The translations under genes were made by a program, and so were the position numbers. A DNA stretch of 64,000 nt from CAYPIE01 sp964410665 (GTDB taxonomy: Bacteria; Planctomycetota; Planctomycetia; Gemmatales; Gemmataceae): contig CAYPIE010000018.1 of NCBI GenBank assembly GCA_964410665.1, positions 22,078 to 86,077 on the forward strand, given 5' to 3'. Numbering within the stretch: position 1 is the first letter of the stretch; the number at the start of each line of letters is the position of its first letter. The notes under the pieces are model-generated. The model searched no databases. It worked only from the letters and a program-made list of their open reading frames with translations, and was not told the DNA's origin. Of the stretch, positions 36,101 through 44,994 are shown in pieces.

Positions 36101-37072
36101 GCCTCCGACCTCACGACCAACTTGCTTGGCTTCGCGCGTCGCACCACCATGCGCTTTGAGCCGATTGATCTCAATCAGACGATTGCGAGCGTCATCGAAC
36201 TGTTGCGACGAACCATCGATCCACGTATCACCATCGAGTTCCAAGGTTCGCCGGATTTGTGGACGGTCGATGCAGATGCCAATAACTTTAGCCAAGTGTT
36301 GATTAACTTGTGTTTGAATGCGCGGGATGCCATGGATGATGGCGGGCGGCTCTGTATCGATACTTCCAACGTGGTTTTGGATGAATCGGTACGCGATGCA
36401 AACCTGGACGCTCGGGGTGGCGAGTTTGTCTGTGTGCGAGTCAGCGATACGGGTTGTGGCATGACTCCAGAGGTCCGGGCTCGCATTTTTGAACCGTTTT
36501 TTACCACCAAGCCCGTCGGGCAAGGGACTGGCTTGGGCTTGTCCATGGTGCATGGGATTGTCAATTTACACAAAGGATGGATTGAATGCGAAAGCACCCC
36601 AAATGAGGGGTCGAATTTTCATATTTTGATTCCTCGATCTGAGAAAGCACCAATCCCCATCCCCGTCCCTCCCTCCCCTCCGACGGGTGGACAAGAGACG
36701 ATTTTGTTGGTCGATGATGAGCCGATGATCCGTGAACTTGGCAAAACCATTTTAACGAGTTATGGCTATCGCGTCTTACTCGCCAACGATGGGCTTGAGG
36801 CGGTCGAGATCTATCAGCAAAACGCCGATGCGATCGAATTGGTGTTGCTCGATTTGACCATGCCCAATCTCTCTGGCAAAGATGCGCTGCAACAGATTCG
36901 GGAAATTGATCCCAATGTCCGAGTAGTGTTCGCCAGTGGCTATTCGGCCGATGATCTCAACCTCTCCGATGACGCGTGTATCCTTGGCTTCATCAGCAAG
37001 CCGTTCCGTCCCAACGAGCTCGCTCAGGCGGTTCGTACCGCTCTCGATCAACTCAAGGCCACGCTTAGCTAG
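33155..37072 (+). CDS. Multi-PAS hybrid sensor histidine kinase with C-terminal receiver
   Basis: 1305 residues from the ATG at 33155; an in-frame TTG at 33131 is possible. No TM helix is visible, so it is cytoplasmic. About seven PAS-type units run from residue 15 to 930; linker signatures such as VTLTDISARKQVEKAL, ISFTDISERIHVEEKL, RDITEKHQAEEALRRSEQRY and IFDITERKRAEEAL mark their ends. A HisKA domain follows with GGIAHDFRN (phospho-His about 943), then a HATPase with SDTGCGMTP, FEPFFTTKPVGQGTGLGLS. The receiver domain starts ILLVDDEP; its phospho-Asp is in LLDLTMPN (about 1233) and its Lys in FISKPFRP. There is no separate output domain, so it must act on a partner regulator that is not in the window. 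Confidence 0.94.
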   Translation: MHQAGFAELGRAFFAESRQLLLLADRQTGCIIDVNQAALDYLRITYATIVGAPLSDWLQFPGEVPETRRQHVLGHPAATEQGEAVQHIPAFSELDQPGREAAHVQSFQRPSPDKVVFSGLLRRAVEGDWIPISIARSVLDTSPLQLLRLDDPGKQSTHPPAEAPEATTFRWVAVYQQGGDLPERNWVYVDLSPALPGFLGLMAESFGPSWASWYQHIHLEDRGQVYNTLHQAFASAQTTLDLDYRVVHQDGSVRWVREHLHWRRDASGVPIQLEGHIHDITPWRMLERTLRQRELQLNRIIDSNPNGILLLDLQGRVSYTNAAAEEILGLGAGELLHRHWDEIPLLERLGTIPLTPQAVGEEFPVARATGEWCLEHPDGRQIEVAAKLTFVRDEQQELLGMVVTLTDISARKQVEKALRSSEEHLSRIVETVADGILLIDRNFRVTFANAAAERLFGQPRRELTARCWYELPWTAPRREQVVTDLEIIHRSVILEGRALHGQERIIQRSPEVRFIVASSFVPMTDPLGEVSGMLISFTDISERIHVEEKLLRSEERFRALVEKSSDGILLFNASGKVVYASSSTVHILGYDAPSLRSIQTLELIHPDDRNTVKASAAWLMDHPGEARSHSLRCLHRDGNWRYVELVACNRLEDVSVRAVVVNYRDITEKHQAEEALRRSEQRYRRLFERNLAGVYRTSLNGEIIDCNDSFAQIFGYPVAQAICGLNVGQFYADEHDRDAMLQQLHQRGVLTNQELRMKAFDGSTVWILANVSLLTDESITRLEGTIFDITERKRAEEALAQQHTLLSGLINSIPDLIFTKDCDGYYLSCNDAFERYAGKPKWEIIGRTDAELFVPSGCELWQRVDQEVLQTREARRVEGWLPYRESRNILVEMVLTPLITQSGELLGLIGIGRDLTERKRLEDQLRQSGKMEAIGQLAGGIAHDFRNLLTIILGNASMLQEYAHLPKGLTEQCRAIVEAAKQASDLTTNLLGFARRTTMRFEPIDLNQTIASVIELLRRTIDPRITIEFQGSPDLWTVDADANNFSQVLINLCLNARDAMDDGGRLCIDTSNVVLDESVRDANLDARGGEFVCVRVSDTGCGMTPEVRARIFEPFFTTKPVGQGTGLGLSMVHGIVNLHKGWIECESTPNEGSNFHILIPRSEKAPIPIPVPPSPPTGGQETILLVDDEPMIRELGKTILTSYGYRVLLANDGLEAVEIYQQNADAIELVLLDLTMPNLSGKDALQQIREIDPNVRVVFASGYSADDLNLSDDACILGFISKPFRPNELAQAVRTALDQLKATLS

Positions 37073-37489
37073 GCATCCAGACCGCTTCGCTGCAAGCAGA
37101 TTGAATCGGTGAAATCCCTTTTCTCACATTGACAATACACTGTCTTCCTGGAAACAAATCAACTTATCCTCGGGATCCGCTGCTGACTTGCGGAAGCGTC
37201 GAGGCGACATCCGAAGCAACGAGACTGACAACCCCGTCAATTCTCAAGTCGATTCCCACGTTTTTCTAGTGTGATCCACTCATCGGACAGGAGAACGTCA
37301 ACCGCTCGTATTTCTGAGCTCTCAAACGCGACCGACGAGGATGTTCGAACGCCTGGTGATGGAGGATTGAACCCGACCGACTGGTGTACCCAGGAGGGTT
37401 CCCAAGCGACTTACAGCACCATTCGACAGGAAGCTGACAAGCGGTGTGAAGGGTGGACGTGAGGCTGGCGAGAAGGGTGCAGAATATGG
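37073..37489. other. 417-nt gene-free region
   Basis: This lies between the convergent ends of the histidine kinase and the outer-membrane efflux gene. Short ORFs are present (e.g. 37271-37462) but have no ribosome-binding site and no sensible composition. I see no tRNA, hairpin with T-tract, or repeat in it. Confidence 0.4.
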
Positions 37490-39058
37490 TCAGTTGCCTT
37501 GGTCGGGAGTCGCTTCGTCTCCCGGTTCTGAACTGGAATCGAAGTTCATCTCGGTTGCGAAGGGGGTGGTGTCAATGGTAGCGCTTGGAATCGTGCTGAC
37601 CCAACCGAGGGCATGGAGCAGTCGAAACTGAGCCTGGCCCAATTCAAGCACACTCTGTAAGTAGTCCCGCTGGGCTAGATCGAGTGCATCGAGCGATTGA
37701 ACCGCTTCGATCGGTAGCCCCTCGCCATTGCGGATACGATCGAGGTCTGAATGGTAAGCCGCTTGGGCACTGGCGACGGCTTCGCGGGCGATGGGAACTC
37801 GCTCGCGCGAGCGGCGAAGCTCAATCTCCGCCTGCGTAATCTCACGGGCCACTCGATCAAACAACACCACTGCCTGCATTTGCTCTTGTCGGAGCTGGGC
37901 ACGCGCTTGGTCCCGAGCCGCCTGGTCCTGGAGACCGAGTTGCCTTAGCTCCCAGAAGACTGCCGCGTCGAGGTCAAATCGATCACGATTGTTGCGAAGC
38001 CCTGCGCCGCGACCGCCTCCGAAATAGTCATAGCTCACCCCCAGCAATACGCTTGGAATTAACGGGGCAAACTGTTCACGGCGTAGGCGCTCTACAGCGC
38101 CAGCAACACGTGCTTGCTGATTCGCCAGTTCTGGGCGCTGGGTCAATCCCAGCGCAATCAATTCTCGAACTGGCTGTTGGGGGGTGAGCCCGTCTAAGAT
38201 CGGAAAGCGGGTTTCCTGCGGAGCCAGTGTGAGGTCAGATTGGGTACTCAACAGTTGATTGAGCTGGGCCTGGGCGACTTCGATCTCCTCTTCGGCCCGA
38301 ATCAGCGCGTTTTGGCGGCGCTTCCGCTCGGCTTTTGCACGGTCGGCGTCGGCACGCGGACCTTCCCCCGCCTCAAAAAAATCTGCCGTGAGTTTTTGCA
38401 AGTCCCCAGCGTTCTGTTCGGTTTGCGTTGCGATCGCTCGCGTTTGATAAGCCGCTAACAGCTCGAGATAGGCCAAGGCTGCATCAAGTAGCAGGTCGTT
38501 GAGTGTCTTACTCGCAGCGAACTGTTCGGCCTCTCGGGCTCGAGCGGCGATGCGGGGCTCAAATACGGCATCGGCACCGTGGAAACGTGCAAACAATCCC
38601 GGGACTATGGGTGAACCTGCCCCAATGGCCAGGACACCCAAACCGGACTGGAGGGACGCACGGCTGACATCAATGACTTCGCCGTCAGAGGCTTGCAGAG
38701 TTCCCTCGTGCTTGTTGTAGCTGACCCCTGCATTCATCGAAGGCAGCCACAACACTTCGGCCGCATCCAGTGCTGCTTGCGCAGCACGTACCCGTTCTAA
38801 GGCCACACCTAAGGCGGGGTTGCGGCCTCCGACTTGCTCCAGCACCATTCCCAGTTCAATCGGAACAGGACCCTGGACAGTGGGTAAACTTGCAGGAGAG
38901 CCATCCGGCTTGGTTTCATGACTAACTGGACTTAAGACGGCCGGGACCGAGAGCCCGCTCGGTTGTAAGTCACACGGCATCGGTCGCTGTGAAGGTGTGG
39001 TTGCACAGCCGAGCTGGCACCCCCCCAAAACGACTGCGGTCCACTGCCAGCTTCGCAT
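37490..39058 (-). CDS. TolC-type outer-membrane efflux lipoprotein
   Basis: 522 residues from the ATG at 39056-39058, which has GGGAGAG upstream and starts a lipoprotein signal (VVLGGCQLGCATTPS). The longer in-frame ORF to 39196 is disregarded. The body is the duplicated alpha-helical hairpin of the OEP family: EVLWLPSMNAGVSYNKHEG, LLLDAALAYLELLAAYQTRAIA, ADADRAKAERKRRQNAL, then RPELANQQARVAGAVERLRREQFAPLIPSV and YLQSVLELGQAQFRLLHALG. These give the tunnel that completes a tripartite RND pump. It is divergent from the adaptor and pump genes at 39242-43751, and the shared 183-nt region should control all three. Confidence 0.9.
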   Translation of the reverse strand: MRSWQWTAVVLGGCQLGCATTPSQRPMPCDLQPSGLSVPAVLSPVSHETKPDGSPASLPTVQGPVPIELGMVLEQVGGRNPALGVALERVRAAQAALDAAEVLWLPSMNAGVSYNKHEGTLQASDGEVIDVSRASLQSGLGVLAIGAGSPIVPGLFARFHGADAVFEPRIAARAREAEQFAASKTLNDLLLDAALAYLELLAAYQTRAIATQTEQNAGDLQKLTADFFEAGEGPRADADRAKAERKRRQNALIRAEEEIEVAQAQLNQLLSTQSDLTLAPQETRFPILDGLTPQQPVRELIALGLTQRPELANQQARVAGAVERLRREQFAPLIPSVLLGVSYDYFGGGRGAGLRNNRDRFDLDAAVFWELRQLGLQDQAARDQARAQLRQEQMQAVVLFDRVAREITQAEIELRRSRERVPIAREAVASAQAAYHSDLDRIRNGEGLPIEAVQSLDALDLAQRDYLQSVLELGQAQFRLLHALGWVSTIPSATIDTTPFATEMNFDSSSEPGDEATPDQGN

Positions 39059-39241
39059 TCCAGTAGACTCTCCCGGGAATGGTTCCACCGGTATTATCGG
39101 GTAGGCAGGTGAAACGACTATAACCGAACTAACCAGGTAAATTGCTCTGCCGATACAAACAATTACCGCTGGTTGCTTTCTCCCAAAGTTCCCCAACGCA
39201 GTTATGCAAACTGAACCATCTATTTGTAAGAAAGTTGTAAA

Positions 39242-40561
39242 ATGCGGTCATCTATCGCCTGGCTCTGGATAGGGTGCTTCCTTTCCTTTTCTGTCGGCTG
39301 TCAACCCAGCCCACCACCCCGACTTGCTCCCCTTCCCGAACAGCTGATGACCGTGACGCTCATCGCTGCGCAGCAGACTGCCCTCAAACAGACCACCACC
39401 CAGCCCGCCTCCGTCCACGCGGACTTCGAGGCCAAGCTGCAAGCACGAGTCAGTGGCTATCTGTGCGAATTGCGGGTCGATATCGGGGACGAGGTCAAAG
39501 CGAATGAGATCTTGGCCCGGATCAGCGTACCCGAACTGGATCGTCGCTTCGAAGCCCAGCAACAGAAGGTGGCCCGATTGCGTGCGGAGGCCAAGCGGGC
39601 CCACGCTGGAATCACTCTGGCCGAGGCCGAGCTGGCTGCGGCCAAGGCTGAGGAGGACCAAGCTCGAGCCCAGGTTACCAAGGCCAAGGCTCAGTTGACG
39701 GCCGAGCAAGCGGAGTTTGATCGCGTCCAGGAGTTGGTCCAGCGCAACTCTGTAGCCAGCCGCTTATTGGATGAGACCCGCAATCGGCGGGAGGCGGCGC
39801 GAGCTGCTCAGCAAGCCGCCCAAGCGAGCGTGACCGCGGCAACCTCGAAGGTTCGCTTAGCCGAAGCCCGGCAAGTGGCCGCGGCGGCCGATCTCGAAAC
39901 GGCCCAAGCGGCCGTTGGCGAGGCCGACAAACAGCTCGCCGAGTTGGCGGCGATCCACGATTTCGCCACGATCCGTGCGCCCTTTCCTGGTGTCATCACG
40001 GCTCGGCATGTCGATCTGGGCGACTTGGTCCAGAAGATGGACCAGGCCGGGCCGACTCCGAGCCGACCGCTACTGAAGATCGCCAAGCTGGACAAGGTTC
40101 GTGTTCGTGTGAGTCTACCGGAAAATGACGCCGTACATGCCGACACGGGTGACTCGGTGCGTATCCGTTTCCGTGCCTTACCTGGCAAACCACGTGTCGG
40201 GAATATCTCCCGGACCGCCCGTGGCCTGGATACGGCTACACGTACCATGTTAGTTGAGATCGACCTCGACAACCCAGATCGTGATCTGCTTCCTGGCATG
40301 TATGGCGAAGCAACCATCACCCTCAGCGAACAGCAAAGCGCCATGGTACTGCCACATGATGTGGTCCGCTACGATGAGCAGGGCCATGCGTACGTGTTTG
40401 TGGTCGACGCGTTGGATACGCTGCAGAGCATGCCGATTCGCGTGGGGAGTGACGATGGGAACCTGGTCGAGATCCGCAGTGGGCTGACTGGGACGGAGTC
40501 GGTGGTAGGACCCAGCGTGCAGCGGCTTCGGTCTGGTCAACGCGTTCGCCTGCCCAACTAA
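39242..40561 (+). CDS. RND efflux periplasmic adaptor (membrane fusion protein)
   Basis: 439 residues with a lipobox (FLSFSVGCQPS). The HlyD/AcrA-type order is clear: a biotinyl-lipoyl half (KLQARVSGYLCELRVDIGDEVKANEILARI), a long Ala/Glu/Lys/Arg-rich coiled-coil hairpin (about 105-225), the second lipoyl half (DFATIRAPFPGVITARHVDLGDLV), then beta-barrel and membrane-proximal domains (KVRVSLPENDAVHADTGD, LLPGMYGEATI). It joins the pump at 40578 to the TolC-type channel. The pump gene starts 16 nt downstream, so both are in one operon. The substrate is unknown. Confidence 0.92.
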   Translation: MRSSIAWLWIGCFLSFSVGCQPSPPPRLAPLPEQLMTVTLIAAQQTALKQTTTQPASVHADFEAKLQARVSGYLCELRVDIGDEVKANEILARISVPELDRRFEAQQQKVARLRAEAKRAHAGITLAEAELAAAKAEEDQARAQVTKAKAQLTAEQAEFDRVQELVQRNSVASRLLDETRNRREAARAAQQAAQASVTAATSKVRLAEARQVAAAADLETAQAAVGEADKQLAELAAIHDFATIRAPFPGVITARHVDLGDLVQKMDQAGPTPSRPLLKIAKLDKVRVRVSLPENDAVHADTGDSVRIRFRALPGKPRVGNISRTARGLDTATRTMLVEIDLDNPDRDLLPGMYGEATITLSEQQSAMVLPHDVVRYDEQGHAYVFVVDALDTLQSMPIRVGSDDGNLVEIRSGLTGTESVVGPSVQRLRSGQRVRLPN

Positions 40562-40577
40562 CCCAAGAGACCGCTTT

Positions 40578-43500
40578 ATGAGACTGGTTCGTTTCGCACT
40601 TGAGAATCCATATGCGATCCTTGCGCTGACGCTTGCCTTGTGCCTGCTTGGCTTGGCCATCCTGCCGGCTACCCAGATCGACATCCTGCCGGACTTCGAG
40701 AAGCCGGTGGTCGTGAGCTTCTTTTCCTATCCCGGGTTGCCCACCTTGGACATGGAGGGGAGTGTCACTTCACGCGTCGAGCGGGCGCTGACGCTGGCTG
40801 GGGGCATTGAGCATCAGGAGTCGCGGACGTTGCCGGGGGCAGCGGTGTTGAAGGTCTTCTTCCGCCCCGGAACCGACCCGAGCTCGGCGATGAATGATAT
40901 TGTGAACCTCGAGGCTAGTGACATGTTTCATTTGCCACCGGGGATCGAATACCCGTTTACCCTCCGGAGTGAACCGGCGAATCTACCCGTCGTCTTAGCG
41001 GCCATTTCGGGAGAGGGACTTAGTGAGACCGAGTTATATAAGATCGGCTACTATGCAGTACGGAATAAGATGGGCTCCCTGCGTGGCGTACAAATTCCGC
41101 ATCCGTTTGGCGGCAAGTTCCGTCAGATGATGGTCTATGTCGATCCTTCTCGTTTACGCGCATTAGACCTCTCAGCGCGCGATGTCAGTGAGGCTTTGCG
41201 TGATGCCAACCTCGTTCTGGCCGCCGGCACTCTGAAGGTCGGCGATACCGACTTCCAAATCCATCCGACCAACACCCTGCCAACGACCGAGGAGATCGAG
41301 TCCGTCCCGATCGCAGTGCGGGAAGGCAAGCCGATCTTTATCCGTGATGTGGGCCGGGCTGTCGATGATGCTGCCATACAGACCAATATCGTCCGAGTGA
41401 ATGGACGTCGGAGCGTTTACTGCCCCCTGTTGCGCGAACCTGGCGAAAACACGATCGCCGTGGTCGATCGCATCTACCAAGGAATCGCCACCGAGATCCC
41501 AAAGATGAAGGCCCGTGGCGACATCCCCGAGGCAACGGACATCACTCTGGTGAGCGATCAGTCGATCTATATCCGTACCGCCATGCGGAATCTGCTCCTG
41601 GAAGTTGGCCTGGGGGCCCTGTTGGTCGGGGTAGTGGTGCTGGTGTTTTTGCGGCAATGGTTAGCCACCTTCGCGATCATCGCCGTGATCGTGATCTCGA
41701 TCCTGGTTGGTGGGCTCGGTTTTAGTTTTACGGGACACACCATCAATGTGATGACCCTCGGCGGAGTGGCCTTGGCCGTGGGGACGGTGGTGGATGTTGG
41801 CATCGTGGTTGTAGAGAACATCGTTCGCCACGCACGGATGGGCAAGCGGATGCAACAGGCGGCTCAAGACGGTGCGGCCGAGGTGTCCTTGCCGGTATTG
41901 GCTGGCACGCTGACCACTTTGGCGGTGTTTGTCCCGGTCCTGTTCCTGAGCGACATGATTCAGTACCTGTTTGAGCCACTCGCCGCGGCCGCCACGCTGA
42001 CCATTGGAGCCTCTTACTTCATTGGCATGACCGTCGTTCCTGTCTTCTGTGCCCGATTCGTACGCACCCGATTTGCCTCGCCAACCGAGGCAACTGACCT
42101 CGACGTCTTGCAGCGTGATCCCGGGTACTTTGCGCGGTGCTTGCAATGGGCGATCGCCCGACGAGCTTGGGTCATCGGGGCCAGCGTCGGCCTGGCCGTG
42201 GCTCCCATGGCTCTGGTCCCCTTTCTCGGCACCGAGCTGTTCCCCGAAGTCGATGCCGGCACCTTTGAAATCCGCATAAAGACCTTACCAGGGACCCGCC
42301 TCGAAGAGACGGAACGCATTGTGGCCCGCATGGAACAGACGATTCGGCAGGTGATTCCCGCCGAGGAGATCGACGCCATCATCGCCAATATCGGAATGCC
42401 GGTCGGGAAAGGTGCGGGCTTTTCAACGATCCTCAGCAGTAACTCGGGCCCGGACACCGCATACATCATGGTCAATCTGACTTCTTCAGGGCGATCGACG
42501 CATGTACAAACCTATATTGAGCATTTACGACCGCTGTTGTGGGAACGCTTCCCGAAGGAACAGATCCTGTTCAGTTCGGGCGGGATAGTGAACTTGGCTC
42601 TTAGTGAAGGGATCCCAGTTCCGATCAGTATCCAAGTTGCTGCGGGCAAATTGAATCAGGGTCGCGAAGCGGCACAGGAGATCGTTGAACAGGTACGCAA
42701 GATTCCCGGGACCGCCGATGTGCAAATTGCTCAGGCCCTTAGCTATCCCCAAATCGACGTGCAGATCGACCGGACCCGAGCGCGGCTTCACGGCCTGGGT
42801 GGGCTGAGTCAGGAAGCGATCGCGGAGACCGTGCTCACCTGCCTTGGCTCTAGTGTTGGTTATGCTCCGACCATCTGGATTGACCCAAGCTCGAGAACCG
42901 ATTTCTTTATGGGTGTCCAGTATGAAGACAATACCGCGCGAACCCTTGAGGAACTCCGCAATATTCCACTGTCGATCGAAACGGAGTCCGGCCCGAAGAC
43001 GATCCCACTCTCTAACGTTGCTGAGCTGAGGCGGATCACTATCCCCGGGGAGATCACCCGCTACAACATTACCCGTGTCTTCGATGTATATGTCAACGTC
43101 AGTAATCGGGATGTTGGTTCGGTCGCGGCCGACGTGGAGGCGACCCTAGCCGAAATGCAGTTCCCTTCCGGAGTCACCACGACCTTGCGGGGTCCAGTGT
43201 CCACCATGCAGACCGGCATGCGTCGACTAGGCCTTGGCATGTTGGTCGCCGCTCTATTGGTGTACCTGGTGCTGCTGGCGCAGTTTCAGTCCTTTGTGGA
43301 TCCTCTGTTGATCATGCTGGCGGTGCCACTCGGGCTCTCTGGCGTGATTGTGATGCTGTTCTTGACGGGGACCACCGTCAACATCCAATCACTGATGGGA
43401 ACGTTGATGATGATTGGCGTCGCTGTCAACAACAGTATCCTGTTGGTCGCCTTTGCCCAGCAACTGGTCGCGGCCGGGTATGCGCCCGCTCAGGCAGCCT

Positions 43501-43751
43501 GGCTCGCAGCGCGAATACGTCTGAAGCCCATCTTGATGACCACCCTCGTTCTGATCGCTGCCATGCTGCCACTGGCTATCCCATTTGCGCCCGGTAGTGA
43601 AGCCATGGTCCCCTTGGCCCAAGCACTGATTGGCGGAATGACTGTATCGACGCTGTTGACGTTGATTCTGATTCCGTGTGTATACAGTTACCGCGCGCAC
43701 CCGCCGGCTCAAGTCTTGGAAGATTCGGCTCACCCAGATACTCCAATGTGA
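40578..43751 (+). CDS. RND-family efflux pump (inner-membrane transporter)
   Basis: 1057 residues, a full-length RND transporter. TM1 starts at the N-terminus, with the family's ILPDFEKPVV following. Two large periplasmic domains and twelve TM helices are consistent with the sequence. TM4 reads GTVVDVGIVVVENIVRHARMG: there is one Asp where AcrB has two, so proton relay would be closer to the single-Asp heavy-metal-type pumps. The remaining family pattern is present (LFPEVDAGTFEIRIKTLPGTRLEETERIV, MGTLMMIGVAVNNSILLVAFAQ). It pairs with the adaptor upstream and the divergent TolC-type gene. Metal, detergent or drug specificity cannot be told from sequence alone. Confidence 0.94.
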   Translation: MRLVRFALENPYAILALTLALCLLGLAILPATQIDILPDFEKPVVVSFFSYPGLPTLDMEGSVTSRVERALTLAGGIEHQESRTLPGAAVLKVFFRPGTDPSSAMNDIVNLEASDMFHLPPGIEYPFTLRSEPANLPVVLAAISGEGLSETELYKIGYYAVRNKMGSLRGVQIPHPFGGKFRQMMVYVDPSRLRALDLSARDVSEALRDANLVLAAGTLKVGDTDFQIHPTNTLPTTEEIESVPIAVREGKPIFIRDVGRAVDDAAIQTNIVRVNGRRSVYCPLLREPGENTIAVVDRIYQGIATEIPKMKARGDIPEATDITLVSDQSIYIRTAMRNLLLEVGLGALLVGVVVLVFLRQWLATFAIIAVIVISILVGGLGFSFTGHTINVMTLGGVALAVGTVVDVGIVVVENIVRHARMGKRMQQAAQDGAAEVSLPVLAGTLTTLAVFVPVLFLSDMIQYLFEPLAAAATLTIGASYFIGMTVVPVFCARFVRTRFASPTEATDLDVLQRDPGYFARCLQWAIARRAWVIGASVGLAVAPMALVPFLGTELFPEVDAGTFEIRIKTLPGTRLEETERIVARMEQTIRQVIPAEEIDAIIANIGMPVGKGAGFSTILSSNSGPDTAYIMVNLTSSGRSTHVQTYIEHLRPLLWERFPKEQILFSSGGIVNLALSEGIPVPISIQVAAGKLNQGREAAQEIVEQVRKIPGTADVQIAQALSYPQIDVQIDRTRARLHGLGGLSQEAIAETVLTCLGSSVGYAPTIWIDPSSRTDFFMGVQYEDNTARTLEELRNIPLSIETESGPKTIPLSNVAELRRITIPGEITRYNITRVFDVYVNVSNRDVGSVAADVEATLAEMQFPSGVTTTLRGPVSTMQTGMRRLGLGMLVAALLVYLVLLAQFQSFVDPLLIMLAVPLGLSGVIVMLFLTGTTVNIQSLMGTLMMIGVAVNNSILLVAFAQQLVAAGYAPAQAAWLAARIRLKPILMTTLVLIAAMLPLAIPFAPGSEAMVPLAQALIGGMTVSTLLTLILIPCVYSYRAHPPAQVLEDSAHPDTPM

Positions 43752-43815
43752 TAAACTCTCGCCTTCTATCATGAAGAATTTATGAAATCCGATTCCAAAA
43801 ACTTGTTTTCACCAA

Positions 43816-43850
43816 GGTGTCAGGTAGAACGGTGTCAGGAAGGTCCTGAC
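43816..43850 (+). promoter_or_regulatory. Direct repeat and short hairpin upstream of the DUF1559 gene
   Basis: GGTGTCAGG occurs twice, at 43816-43824 and 43831-43839, 15 nt apart. The second copy also pairs with CCTGAC (43845-43850). The arrangement could be an operator or a short terminator for the RND operon; there is no clear T-tract. Confidence 0.3.
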
Positions 43851-43879
43851 TCGTTTGCCTTCTCACTTTGGAGCCTCTC

Positions 43880-44884
43880 ATGCGAAGAACCGCATTCACC
43901 CTCATTGAACTACTTGTTGTGATCGCCATTATTGCGATCCTCATCGGCCTGCTTCTGCCGGCTGTCCAAAAAGTGCGCGAAGCTGCCGCACGGCTGCAAT
44001 GCCAGAACAATTTGAAACAGTTGGGTCTGGCCCTGCATAACAGTCACGACGTGAATAACCGTTTGCCTCCCGCGTCCGGGACTTATGGTGGAGCCTATTT
44101 TGCTCCCTTGTTTTTCCACTTGCTTCCATTCGTCGAACAAGAAAACGTCTATCGCAACGCCGATGTGAGTGGCTTTATCCTGCCACTGTGGGATACCCCC
44201 CACCCGTCGCCAGATCTACTGTACCTGCGTCAGACGCCGATTAAGATTTACAAATGTCCGACCGACCCAACCATGGGCACCAATCAAGCCACCGACTGGC
44301 TTCCTGGTGACTCGAGCTACGGGGGCAACTTCCAGTTGTTTGGCGATGGTACCAACATTCGCGGTTCGGGTCCGGAGTTTTGGGACGGAAAGTCCAAGAT
44401 CGGTGCGATCGCAGACGGGACGAGTAATACTGTGGCGTTCGCCGACAAGACCGCTTATTGCCCAGGCACTCGTCGCAACGTCCCTAATGCCAACCTTCGT
44501 TTCAACCAACCCCACCCGCACGGTGGTACTTGGTGGATGCGGGGCGTCTTCCGTGCCTCGACTCTGTTCACCGGATCCCCGCCGACCAGCAACGACAGCT
44601 TCCCCGGTGACCGTCTATCGGCCATCTTCGGCGGAGGGATCGGCAACGATGGAACTCGCTGGTTTACCGATGTCCACGCCATGTTCCAGGTTGCGCCGCG
44701 GTTGAATGCAAACCATACCCAAAGTGAATGTGATCGTGGGGTGGCCTCAAGCTTCCACACTGGCGGTATCAATGTTTGCCTCGCCGATGGCAGCGTGCGC
44801 TTCGTGGCACAGGGCATCGAACCGCTGACCTGGTGGAGTGTGCTCACACAGCGCGGAGGTGAAGTGATTCCGGCCGATTGGTGA
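43880..44884 (+). CDS. DUF1559 pseudopilin-like protein
   Basis: 334 residues. The ATG at 43880 has GGAG about 7 nt upstream; the TTG 12 nt earlier is disregarded. The N-terminus is a type IV prepilin signal with the methylation/cleavage site TAFTLIELLVVIAIIAIL, followed by LLLPAVQKVREAAARLQCQNNLKQLGLALHN, the DUF1559 signature. The C-terminus has GGINVCLADGSVRFVAQGIE, also typical. DUF1559 proteins are exported in a pseudopilin-like way and are present in tens to hundreds of copies in planctomycetes. Their job is not known. A strong hairpin follows the stop. Confidence 0.95.
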   Translation: MRRTAFTLIELLVVIAIIAILIGLLLPAVQKVREAAARLQCQNNLKQLGLALHNSHDVNNRLPPASGTYGGAYFAPLFFHLLPFVEQENVYRNADVSGFILPLWDTPHPSPDLLYLRQTPIKIYKCPTDPTMGTNQATDWLPGDSSYGGNFQLFGDGTNIRGSGPEFWDGKSKIGAIADGTSNTVAFADKTAYCPGTRRNVPNANLRFNQPHPHGGTWWMRGVFRASTLFTGSPPTSNDSFPGDRLSAIFGGGIGNDGTRWFTDVHAMFQVAPRLNANHTQSECDRGVASSFHTGGINVCLADGSVRFVAQGIEPLTWWSVLTQRGGEVIPADW

Positions 44885-44919
44885 GTTCTCTTGGCGTCTG
44901 CCTTCGTCGCATGGTACCT

Positions 44920-44968
44920 TGGCAGGAGATTAATGTTCCCCCCGATAAATAGGGGGACTCTCCTGCCA
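44920..44968 (+). terminator. Strong nested hairpin downstream of the DUF1559 gene
   Basis: TGGCAGGAGA (44920-44929) pairs perfectly with TCTCCTGCCA (44959-44968). Inside it, a C-run (44938-44943) pairs with GGGGG (44952-44956), leaving an AU-rich loop. It starts 35 nt after the stop codon and ends 26 nt before the next start. No U-tract follows, so it may act as a processing or attenuating structure rather than a classic intrinsic terminator. Confidence 0.55.
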
Positions 44969-44994
44969 CGCTTGCATTTCATAATCAAAATACC

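Noticed and set aside
35402..36553. 383-codon leftward ORF opposite the histidine kinase
   Set aside because: Antisense to PAS/HisKA/HATPase sequence with clear motifs; long only because of base composition.
37271..37462. 63-codon GTG ORF between the histidine kinase and the TolC-type gene
   Set aside because: No ribosome-binding site, odd composition, and no protein-like pattern.
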